DNA of 6,973 nt. It comes from Bacteroidia bacterium (GTDB lineage: Bacteria; Bacteroidota; Bacteroidia; Flavobacteriales; Flavobacteriaceae). Numbering within the stretch: the first letter of the stretch is position 1; each line of letters opens with the position of its first letter. Made by a program: the position numbers and the translations under genes. The notes below the pieces were generated by a model that had not been told where the DNA came from, searched no databases, and was given only the letters and a program-made list of their open reading frames with translations. Below are positions 1-5,437 of this stretch, piece by piece. The stretch covers positions 1 through 6,973 of the forward strand of contig JAHHLF010000232.1 in the NCBI GenBank assembly GCA_018679315.1, written 5' to 3'.

Positions 1-357
1 CAGGGATGCAGCAAAGATGAAATGCCCGATAATCCTATCCCTACGGGAATCGACTTCACTATTGATCTGAATTCTGCTGAAGGCCAGCAATTGGCTAACA
101 ATGGGGATTTTATTTTAAAGAATGAAGTTGTTGTTGCCAAAAACCTGGAGGGTAATTTTGTGGCTGCCAGCCAAATTTGTAGTCACCAGCAAACAGACCA
201 GGTTCGCTTTATTGATGAACAGGGCGGAATATTCCGATGTTTTACCCATGGTTCTGAATTTTCTCAAACGGGCACTCCATTAAATACCATTACCAATAAT
301 CCGCTGAAGATCTTTAATACCTCTTTAGACGGCACTACATTAAGAGTATTTGAGTAA
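1..357 (+). CDS. Rieske [2Fe-2S] lipoprotein, 5'-truncated
   Basis: Small iron-sulfur protein, probably an envelope lipoprotein with an electron-transfer or redox role; the partner is unknown. The frame is open to the left edge of the window and reads QGCSKDE before the first internal ATG at 22. This looks like the end of a lipobox with its acylated Cys at bases 7-9, so the true start lies upstream and 22 is not the start. Counting from the Met at 22, the Rieske ligands are C53-S-H55 and C73-F-T-H76 (CxH, 17 residues, CxxH), a complete cluster-binding set. The mature protein would be about 116 aa, a bare Rieske fold without an oxygenase or cytochrome b partner visible. The residues after the Cys (S-K-D-E) resemble the K-(D/E)2 surface-export signal described for Bacteroidota lipoproteins, so it may face outward (inference). 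It lies 92 nt upstream of prfA on the same strand. The domain call is firm; the role is open. Confidence 0.88.
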   Translation, partial: QGCSKDEMPDNPIPTGIDFTIDLNSAEGQQLANNGDFILKNEVVVAKNLEGNFVAASQICSHQQTDQVRFIDEQGGIFRCFTHGSEFSQTGTPLNTITNNPLKIFNTSLDGTTLRVFE

Positions 358-422
358 ACTCCTTTTGCTTTGAGGCTGCTTTTGACAGCTACTTTAGCCA
401 TAAACTGGCCATAAAAAAATCG

Positions 423-430
423 TACCTTCG
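423..430 (+). promoter_or_regulatory. Possible -7 box of the prfA-pyrF promoter
   Basis: TACCTTCG lies 19 nt before the prfA ATG and matches the Bacteroidota -7 consensus TAnnTTTG at all but one of its fixed positions. No TTG -33 element is present at the usual 17-23 nt spacing; the nearest clear TTG, at 382-384, is too far. A start about 7 nt downstream would give a leader of only about 10-20 nt. The upstream DNA carries an 8-bp direct repeat (GCCATAAA at 397-404 and 408-415). Confidence 0.45.
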
Positions 431-449
431 CGGGGTAAATCCCGCATCT

Positions 450-1526
450 ATGATCGACAAATTAAATATTGTCAAACAACGTTTTGATGAGGTTTCTGAC
501 CTGATCATTCAACCGGATATTATTGCCGATCAGAAACGCTATATACAGCTCAATAAAGAGTATAAAGACCTAAAGGAACTAGTTGATAAGCGGGATCTTT
601 ACCTGGAGTTTCAGGACAATATTACAGAAGCCCAGGAAATTATTTCTGTTGGGGATGATGCTGAGATGCTTGAAATGGCCAAACTACAATTGGAAGAAGC
701 CAAAACAGGAATGACAAGCTTGGAAGAGGAGATCAAATTCTTACTGATCCCAAAGGATCCAGAAGACGGGAAAGATGTTGTTATGGAGATCCGGGCGGGG
801 ACAGGAGGCGATGAGGCCAGCATATTTGCAGGCGACCTTTTCCGTATGTATACGAAGTATTGCGAAAGCAAGGGATGGAAGACCAATGTACTGGACTTGA
901 GTGAAGGTACAAGCGGAGGTTTTAAAGAGATCCAATTCGAAGTTTCGGGAGAAGAAGTGTACGGAACGCTAAAATTTGAGGCCGGTGTACACAGGGTACA
1001 GAGGGTGCCCCAGACCGAAACACAGGGGAGGGTGCATACCAGCGCGGCCACTGTTATGGTTCTTCCGGAAGCCGAGGAATTTGATGTGCAAATAGATCCA
1101 AAAGATGTACGAATAGATTATTTCTGTTCCTCGGGTCCAGGCGGTCAATCGGTGAATACAACCTATTCAGCAGTTCGATTAACCCACGTTCCGACAGGAT
1201 TAGTTGCTCAATGCCAGGACGAGAAATCTCAGCATAAGAATAAGGATAAGGCGTTTAAAGTATTGCGCTCACGATTGTATGATCTTGAGTTGGCCAAGCG
1301 ACAGGAGGCAGATGCAGCTAAACGGAATTCCCAGGTAAGCAGCGGAGATCGTTCTGCAAAGATCCGCACTTATAATTATCCTCAAGGGCGCGTTACCGAC
1401 CACCGCATAGGATTAACATTATATGATCTTCAGAATATTATAAATGGTGATATACAAAAGATCATAGATGAGTTAAGATTAGTAGAGAACACTGAGAAAC
1501 TCAAAGAATCCTCAGAAATTCTGTAA
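450..1526 (+). CDS. prfA: Peptide chain release factor 1 (RF1)
   Basis: Class I release factor that reads UAA and UAG in the ribosomal A site and triggers hydrolysis of peptidyl-tRNA in the cytoplasm. At 358 aa it has normal full length. The N-terminal helical domain spans roughly residues 1-100. The conserved segment RAGTGGDEA follows at 115-123. The stop-codon-reading PxT tripeptide is P187-Q-T189 in a context typical of RF1 (RVPQTETQGRVHTSAAT). The catalytic GGQ loop is at 231-233, inside SSGPGGQSVNTT; its Gln is the residue methylated by PrmC in this family. The PxT motif separates it from RF2, which carries SPF and usually a programmed frameshift; none is seen here. The ATG at 450 matches the usual N-terminus. 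No Shine-Dalgarno sequence is obvious. pyrF follows 6 nt after the stop, so the two are very likely cotranscribed. Confidence 0.98.
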   Translation: MIDKLNIVKQRFDEVSDLIIQPDIIADQKRYIQLNKEYKDLKELVDKRDLYLEFQDNITEAQEIISVGDDAEMLEMAKLQLEEAKTGMTSLEEEIKFLLIPKDPEDGKDVVMEIRAGTGGDEASIFAGDLFRMYTKYCESKGWKTNVLDLSEGTSGGFKEIQFEVSGEEVYGTLKFEAGVHRVQRVPQTETQGRVHTSAATVMVLPEAEEFDVQIDPKDVRIDYFCSSGPGGQSVNTTYSAVRLTHVPTGLVAQCQDEKSQHKNKDKAFKVLRSRLYDLELAKRQEADAAKRNSQVSSGDRSAKIRTYNYPQGRVTDHRIGLTLYDLQNIINGDIQKIIDELRLVENTEKLKESSEIL

Positions 1527-1532
1527 CTAGAT

Positions 1533-2348
1533 ATGACCATAGATTCCCTGGTTTCTGAAATCCGAAAAAAGCGATCCTTTCTTTGTGTGGGTCTGGATAC
1601 AGACTTGACAAAGATCCCAGAACACTTGTTGATCGAAGATGACCCTGTATTTGCTTTTAATAAGGCGATCATCGATGCCACACATACCTACTGTGTAGCC
1701 TATAAGCCAAATATTGCATTTTATGAAGCCCAAGGCGTTAACGGTTGGCGTTCTTTGGAAAAAACCATCGGATATTTGAATCATTATTATCCGGAGATCT
1801 TTACAATAGCTGATGCAAAAAGGGGAGATATTGGCAATACGGCACATCAATATGCCCGTGCTTTTTTTGAAGATCTTGATTTTAATTCCATTACTGTGGC
1901 ACCCTATATGGGCAAGGATTCTGTAGAGCCATTTTTGACCTATGAAGGTAAATTCACAATTCTATTGGCCTTAACCTCAAACCCGGGTGCTTCAGATTTC
2001 CAGGTGAGTGAAAAGGCAGATGAGTCCTTATTCAAAAGTGTATTAAAGACTTCTAAGGGATATACTAATTCGCAAAGGTTGATGTATGTTGTAGGGGCGA
2101 CGAAGACGGAATATATAAATGCTATCCGTGAAATTGTCCCTGATTCCTTCTTACTTATTCCCGGGATTGGCGCTCAGGGTGGAGATCTGAAAGCCGTTTG
2201 TGAATCTGCTATGACCGAAAAGGTAGGAATTCTTATCAATTCTTCCAGAGGGATCATCTACGCATCCCGTAATGCCGATTTTGCCGAGGCAGCCGCCGAA
2301 CAAGCACATGCCTTACAAGAAGAAATGGCCAGTTTTCTGGCTAACTGA
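1533..2348 (+). CDS. pyrF: Orotidine 5'-phosphate decarboxylase, long type
   Basis: Last step of de novo UMP synthesis: decarboxylation of OMP to UMP in the cytoplasm. The 271-aa length fits the longer PyrF subfamily of roughly 270 residues rather than the E. coli type of about 230-245. A TIM-barrel start with GLDTD is at residues 20-24. The catalytic charged network is at D94-A-K96-R-G-D99 (TIADAKRGDIGNT), which carries the essential Lys and the Asp pair. Phosphate-binding loops are visible as PGIGAQGGD (210-218) and INSSRGI (235-241). The start is only 6 nt after the prfA stop, which indicates a shared transcript and links pyrimidine supply with translation machinery. The stop codon TGA abuts the stop of the minus-strand gene that follows, and together they form the palindrome TGATCA (2346-2351). 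No terminator fits directly behind the gene; the nearest candidate is at 2610-2629. Confidence 0.97.
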   Translation: MTIDSLVSEIRKKRSFLCVGLDTDLTKIPEHLLIEDDPVFAFNKAIIDATHTYCVAYKPNIAFYEAQGVNGWRSLEKTIGYLNHYYPEIFTIADAKRGDIGNTAHQYARAFFEDLDFNSITVAPYMGKDSVEPFLTYEGKFTILLALTSNPGASDFQVSEKADESLFKSVLKTSKGYTNSQRLMYVVGATKTEYINAIREIVPDSFLLIPGIGAQGGDLKAVCESAMTEKVGILINSSRGIIYASRNADFAEAAAEQAHALQEEMASFLAN

Positions 2349-2543
2349 TCAGAGGTTATTTTCCAGGATTTTTTTAAGCTGTGACGCTTTATTTGCGAAG
2401 AATTCCCGTAGCGCAGCATCCGCATAACTCAGATCCGCTGCCTTTGCTATGAAATCATTGTACCGGATCTGTAGTACGGCCACATCATTATTACCATTTA
2501 AGATGGCCCTTGTTTCCCCCACTTTGCAATATTGTCTTTCCAT
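2349..2543 (-). CDS. Small hypothetical protein, 64 aa
   Basis: I do not recognise a family. The protein starts MERQYCKVGETRAILNG and ends with the charged helical stretch KASQLKKILENNL. It is soluble and mostly helical, with no signal peptide or membrane segment. The composition is protein-like, with well-spaced hydrophobic residues (AVLQIRY, AALREFF). The frame continues upstream to a TTG at 2600, but a promoter-like pair (2573-2580 and 2598-2600) sits inside that extension. The ATG at 2543 is therefore the better start, leaving a leader of roughly 25 nt. It converges on pyrF with no bases between the two stop codons, so its transcript must run antisense into pyrF unless it ends within the gene. 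The reading frame, start and promoter support a real gene; the function is unknown. Confidence 0.65.
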   Translation of the reverse strand: MERQYCKVGETRAILNGNNDVAVLQIRYNDFIAKAADLSYADAALREFFANKASQLKKILENNL

Positions 2544-2572
2544 TCTAGTTAATGTTCTAAAGAATATACGCG

Positions 2573-2600
2573 CAAAGTTGCCATCTGGATGCTGAAGCAA
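2573..2600 (-). promoter_or_regulatory. Promoter of the 64-aa gene
   Basis: On the minus strand TTG (2600-2598) is followed after 17 nt by CAACTTTG (2580-2573). This fits the Bacteroidota -33 TTG / -7 TAnnTTTG arrangement, with one mismatch in the -7 box. The start codon at 2543 lies about 30 nt past the -7 box. The pair overlaps the upstream extension of the reading frame and argues against the TTG start at 2600. Confidence 0.5.
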
Positions 2601-2609
2601 GTCGTATTC

Positions 2610-2629
2610 TGCTCAAAATGAGCATTTTT
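2610..2629 (+). terminator. Possible terminator of prfA-pyrF
   Basis: TGCTCA (2610-2615), loop AAA, TGAGCA (2619-2624), then TTTTT (2625-2629). The 6-bp stem with a U-tract is weak but correctly ordered for plus-strand transcripts. If used, the prfA-pyrF message would extend about 280 nt past pyrF and run antisense through the whole 64-aa gene and its promoter. Confidence 0.4.
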
Positions 2630-2692
2630 ACCATTATTTAACAAATTGCAAACTGGATTAAAATTTGGATAAGGGCAGAAATTCGGGCTACT

Positions 2693-2730
2693 AAAAAAGA
2701 ATAGACCCTGATTATTAATCAGGGTCTATT
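2693..2730 (-). terminator. Strong hairpin terminator reading leftward
   Basis: Perfect 14-bp inverted repeat: AATAGACCCTGATT (2700-2713), loop ATT, AATCAGGGTCTATT (2717-2730). On the minus strand the stem is followed by CTTTTTT (2699-2693), the classical order for an intrinsic terminator. On the plus strand it is followed by AAACTAACTAAC without a T-run. It therefore most likely ends transcripts of the four-helix-bundle gene, about 190 nt beyond that gene's stop. The core arms ACCCTGAT/ATCAGGGT recur in the terminator at 6902-6932. Confidence 0.8.
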
Positions 2731-2762
2731 AAACTAACTAACTCAAAAAATACTAACTCAAA
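2731..2762. repeat. ACTAACTCAA repeat beside hairpin
   Basis: AAACTAACTAACTCAA (2731-2746) immediately follows the strong hairpin on the plus strand. ACTAACTCAA (2737-2746) recurs at 2752-2761, a spacing of 15 nt. The 16-base form is found again, exactly, at 6953-6968, also just downstream of a CCCTGAT hairpin. The function is unknown. Read on the minus strand it is TTGAGTTAGTTAGTTT placed just before the terminator. Confidence 0.75.
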
Positions 2763-2825
2763 TAATTTTTTACAAAACTCGGCAAACACACTACTTATAA
2801 TATGTTGCTATGAGTAGATAACGTG

Positions 2826-2850
2826 AAGAATAGACCTCTTATTGTCTATA
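2826..2850. repeat. Half-copy of the strong hairpin
   Basis: AAGAATAGACC at 2826-2836 repeats bases 2697-2707 exactly (11 nt, including the base of the terminator stem). It forms its own weak 6-bp hairpin, ATAGAC (2830-2835) with GTCTAT (2844-2849). It may be a decayed terminator copy, or an element able to pair with the terminator arm. Confidence 0.55.
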
Positions 2851-2919
2851 ATGTTAAAATGATGAAATGTGCTAGATTGCGCACTTAGCTATATTAATAA
2901 AAGTCGGAGGAGGGGATCG

Positions 2920-3351
2920 CTACTTGACAGGATCAAAACCCCAGGAATTGTCCGGGCCCTGCAGGCGAATGGTTTTCATCCATGAATTCAATGACCTTCT
3001 GAAACTGCCAATCTCTGTTCTGAATAAATTGAGATATTCCTTTTCTTTAACCCCCATATGTTCAAGTCCATTGCAATAGGATAAAATATTTTTGATCATG
3101 ATCTGGGTTAGATTTACATATTTCAAACGAACTACATTAGAATTTGAATTGGCCGCTTGGGCAATGTGCTCCGGAATCAAATGGGCATCCTGAACGATGT
3201 GATCTGCAATGGTATCCTGTAGGCTTCTGGATTGATATAATTGGAGCAAATCTTTGTTATAAGAGAAATAGGAAGCAATTTCCCTACTCATAGAAGTGAG
3301 CGCTAAAGCCTTCCGATAAACGGTTAAAGATGTAGGATTTTTATAGGGCAT
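2920..3351 (-). CDS. Four-helix-bundle protein, diverged 23S-IVP-like
   Basis: 143 aa, no signal peptide or membrane segment, almost entirely helical. The order of motifs resembles the four-helix-bundle family first known from 23S rRNA intervening sequences (PF05635). It has an N-terminal YRKALALTSMSREIA helix, then LQDTIADHIVQDAHLIPEHIAQAA (about 44-67, compare the family's 'IPSNIAEG' turn). Next comes a long LKYVNLTQIMIKNILSYCNGLEHMGV (about 76-101, compare 'slsELetqLllakdlG'), and finally KEKEYLNLFRTEIGSFRRSLNSWMKTI. The match is by pattern only, and the usual start 'DLkvWqkA' is blurred. Family members are thought to form oligomeric barrels; their role outside rRNA inserts is unclear. No rRNA is nearby, so this is a stand-alone chromosomal copy. 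It is divergent from the Lrp-type regulator with 115 nt between starts, which suggests it may be one of that regulator's targets (inference). The ATG at 3351 is the only sensible start. Confidence 0.7.
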   Translation of the reverse strand: MPYKNPTSLTVYRKALALTSMSREIASYFSYNKDLLQLYQSRSLQDTIADHIVQDAHLIPEHIAQAANSNSNVVRLKYVNLTQIMIKNILSYCNGLEHMGVKEKEYLNLFRTEIGSFRRSLNSWMKTIRLQGPDNSWGFDPVK

Positions 3352-3373
3352 ATAACACTGATTATTAGATTGT

Positions 3374-3381
3374 TAAAGGTA
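3374..3381 (-). promoter_or_regulatory. Possible -7 box of four-helix gene
   Basis: TACCTTTA on the minus strand lies 22 nt upstream of the ATG and matches TAnnTTTG except at the last base. No TTG -33 element is seen at the expected distance, so the promoter would be weak or activator-dependent. Confidence 0.35.
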
Positions 3382-3428
3382 CAAAATTTCGCCCATTAAA
3401 ATATTTGTAATTCATAGTATGTTTGTAT

Positions 3429-3453
3429 ATTTACTTTATTATTTTAAGTAAAT
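3429..3453. promoter_or_regulatory. 25-bp dyad, possible Lrp-type operator
   Basis: ATTTACTT (3429-3436) and AAGTAAAT (3446-3453) are perfect 8-bp inverted arms around a 9-bp AT-only centre. The dyad ends 13 nt before the TTG start of the Lrp/AsnC gene and lies in the shared upstream region of the divergent pair. Lrp-family dimers bind AT-rich dyads and often control their own gene, so an autoregulatory site is plausible. AT-rich sequence makes chance palindromes more likely. Confidence 0.45.
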
Positions 3454-3466
3454 TTAAATAAATAGT

Positions 3467-3928
3467 TTGGAAAATAAATTAGATAGTATTAATTGGGATA
3501 TATTAAGCGCTTTGCAATCTAATTCTCGTGCTACTTTTACCGAGATAGGTAAGCAAGTTGGTCTCACTGCACCTGCGGTTGCAGAGCGAGTTAAAAAGAT
3601 GGAAGATCTTGGTGTCCTGGAAGGCTATCGTGCCAAATTATCCTTTGCCAAGTTGGGTTATCAGCTTAAGGCCATTATAACCCTCCGCGCATTTATGGGC
3701 AAATTAAAACCCTTTTTAAATATGGTCTCCAATTATGAAGAAGTGATCAATTGTTATAGAATTACAGGCAATGAGAATATCGTAATGGAAGTTGTCTTAC
3801 GCGATCAAATGCATTTGGAAAAATTCATAGATAAATTGATCAGATATGGAGAAACCAGGACACATATAGTTCTTTCAGATATTGTAGCAGACGCCCCTAT
3901 TAAACCTAACAAACTGAAGGAAACCTAG
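3467..3928 (+). CDS. Lrp/AsnC family transcriptional regulator
   Basis: 153-aa cytoplasmic DNA-binding regulator of the feast/famine family, normal in length. The N-terminal winged helix-turn-helix covers about residues 4-55 (LDSINWDILSALQ, then TEIGKQVGLTAPAVAERVKKMEDLGVLEGY, with the recognition helix near 35-44). The C-terminal RAM effector domain starts near 66 (YQLKAIITLRAF) and includes CYRITGNENIVMEVV (96-110), the loop that in this family helps form the ligand pocket and dimer interface. The effector is probably an amino acid, but this cannot be read from sequence. The start is TTG: the frame has a stop at 3455-3457, only ATA, AAT and AGT lie between, and the first in-frame ATG would be inside the HTH. 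A 25-bp dyad stands 13 nt upstream. It is divergent from the four-helix-bundle gene, and no gene is cotranscribed for certain; the next plus-strand gene begins 109 nt later. Confidence 0.93.
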   Translation: MENKLDSINWDILSALQSNSRATFTEIGKQVGLTAPAVAERVKKMEDLGVLEGYRAKLSFAKLGYQLKAIITLRAFMGKLKPFLNMVSNYEEVINCYRITGNENIVMEVVLRDQMHLEKFIDKLIRYGETRTHIVLSDIVADAPIKPNKLKET

Positions 3929-4037
3929 GCAAAGATGCAGCGGATATTTCTCTTTACTTATTTTAGTACCTTCATGGTAGTTTTACACCTAACACTCTCC
4001 ATTAATTTTTGGCGGGATTTTTGATGAATGTAGATCG

Positions 4038-5435
4038 ATGGCCAGTCGTATACGTTATTTTTTCCTTTTCATCAGTACTGTGATCTCTCTTCAGGCGCAA
4101 ACTCTCACCCTGAAGAAAGGCGCGATCATGGATTCGCTTGCAACAGGGGAAGCGGTTTCCGAAACTTATTCTCTTTTTCTTCCTTCTAACTTTAACACGG
4201 ATAGAACCTGGCCATTACTCCTGATTTTTGATATGGAAGGAAGATCTAGTCAGGCACTAAGAATGTTTAGCAATGTAGCAGAAGAACAAGGATATATTCT
4301 TGCTGGTCCCAATCATGTGAGCGATACCTTGTCTATTGCAGATAATATTCTTGTCACGGGAAGACTTCTGTCTTCCATTAAATCAATTCTACCCATTGCC
4401 TCCAACAGGGTTTATTCCGCTGGCTTTGGTTCTGGGGGAAGGATGGCAGGCTTAGTCCCTGTTTTTATTAACAATATCAGCGGAGTTCTATCTTGTGGTT
4501 CTGCTTTCCCAAATACCGAATTACTGAGTACGACGAATAGGTTTCACTATATCGGAATTGTAGGCAATGGAGATTATAACTATACAGATATGATCGAAGC
4601 CCGGCGTATGATGAATACATTGCGATTCACCAATCAGTTATATGTTTTCAAAGGAGGACATCACTGGCCTTCAACCGACTTACTCGGCCGGGCTCTGTCT
4701 CATTTTACCATTGCAGCCATGGGTAAAAAATTAATCGGTAAAGATGAGAACCTGATCGCATCGGCCTACTCTAAAGATCTCTCATCATATGAAACCTTAA
4801 AAAACTCAGGAGCCTTTTTACAAGCTGAACGTCATTTGAATGATATGCTGATGATCTATAGACCCCATCGCTCGATCGATTCATTACGTACTTTCCGCAA
4901 AACGCTGCGCAAGAACAAACAATTTAAAAATCAACAGCGTTTAAATACAAATTACCGCTTTAGGGAATCTCTGCTAAAAGATGATTATGCCTATTATTTA
5001 GAAGAAGATGTGCTCACCTACAACTATAATAATTTAGGCTGGTGGACATTCCAGATGGAAAAGCTAAAGACATTTTCAAAAAGCCCACTTTCAGAAGAGC
5101 AACTTATGGGCAAAAGATTGTTAGGATATGCCAACGCCCTGGTGGAAGACCAGGTGATCGTTTCTCAGGCAGAAGAAGACCCTGAAGCCGTGCTCCTGCT
5201 GTGGATGTTAAAAACTATTACGGATCCTAAAGACTTCCCTTATTACCTCAAGATCATCCGGGAAACTTCTTTACAAGAAGATTTTGGAACTGCATTGTTT
5301 TATTTGGAAGAAGCGCTCAAGAACGGTTTCACAGATCTGGATGCGCTTTCAGAACTGGAACACACCGGTCTATTGCGCATCATGCCGCAATACAGAGAGT
5401 TGCTGTCAACCTATTCCAAAGAATCCGAAGAATAA
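4038..5435 (+). CDS. Secreted alpha/beta-hydrolase-like protein, serine apparently lost
   Basis: 465 aa. Residues 1-20 form a Sec signal peptide (MASRIR, hydrophobic YFFLFISTVISL, cleavage near LQA/Q). Residues about 40-230 resemble the LpqC/PHB-depolymerase-type esterases. They begin SLFLPSNF...WPLLLIFDMEGRS, then have a nucleophile-elbow region VYSAGFGSGGRMAGL (125-139), an acid-like GNGDYNY (177-182, D179) and a histidine motif GGHHWPS (206-212). Where relatives read G-x-S-A-G-G-x-M-A, this protein has G129-F-G131-S132-G-G-R-M-A, so Gly takes the serine position and Ser is shifted by one. It may be catalytically dead, may use S132, or may act by binding. The second half (about 235-465) is helical. 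Its last stretch (FYLEEALKNGFTDLDALSELEHTGLLRIMPQYRELL) looks like a TPR-type end repeat. The start is fixed by the signal peptide. Possible -7 boxes at 3967-3974 and 4004-4011 lack a -33 element. It converges on the DJ-1-like gene with a 2-nt gap. Confidence 0.75.
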   Translation: MASRIRYFFLFISTVISLQAQTLTLKKGAIMDSLATGEAVSETYSLFLPSNFNTDRTWPLLLIFDMEGRSSQALRMFSNVAEEQGYILAGPNHVSDTLSIADNILVTGRLLSSIKSILPIASNRVYSAGFGSGGRMAGLVPVFINNISGVLSCGSAFPNTELLSTTNRFHYIGIVGNGDYNYTDMIEARRMMNTLRFTNQLYVFKGGHHWPSTDLLGRALSHFTIAAMGKKLIGKDENLIASAYSKDLSSYETLKNSGAFLQAERHLNDMLMIYRPHRSIDSLRTFRKTLRKNKQFKNQQRLNTNYRFRESLLKDDYAYYLEEDVLTYNYNNLGWWTFQMEKLKTFSKSPLSEEQLMGKRLLGYANALVEDQVIVSQAEEDPEAVLLLWMLKTITDPKDFPYYLKIIRETSLQEDFGTALFYLEEALKNGFTDLDALSELEHTGLLRIMPQYRELLSTYSKESEE

Positions 5436-5437
5436 AC

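Larger units (their letters stand above)
2544..2919. other. Gene-free stretch rich in signals
   Basis: No credible coding frame is seen on either strand. The stretch contains, in order: the promoter of the 64-aa minus-strand gene (2573-2600), a short plus-strand hairpin with a T-run (2610-2629), a 14-bp hairpin with its T-run on the minus strand (2693-2730), ACTAACTCAA repeats (2731-2762), and a weak hairpin that repeats part of the strong one (2826-2850). The rest is AT-rich DNA. A 9-codon ATG frame near 2860-2890 is too short to support. Confidence 0.7.

Noticed and set aside
611..1051. 146-codon open frame antisense to prfA
   Set aside because: It lies wholly inside prfA, which has all family motifs. 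Its protein is Ser/Pro/Thr-rich as expected of an antisense shadow, and it has no promoter.
1430..1850. Two antisense frames over the end of prfA and the start of pyrF
   Set aside because: They overlap strongly supported genes and show no recognisable domain or start context.
2544..2600. TTG-initiated N-terminal extension of the 64-aa gene
   Set aside because: The extension contains the likely promoter, and the ATG at 2543 is a far better start.
2731..2762. CRISPR or transposon end
   Set aside because: The repeats are short, AT-rich and unevenly spaced, with no spacers, transposase or target duplication.
2860..2892. Nine-codon ATG frame in the gene-free stretch
   Set aside because: It is too short and has no supporting signal.
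2920..3351. Avd-like accessory protein of a diversity-generating retroelement
   Set aside because: The fold is similar, but there is no reverse transcriptase, template repeat or variable repeat in the window.
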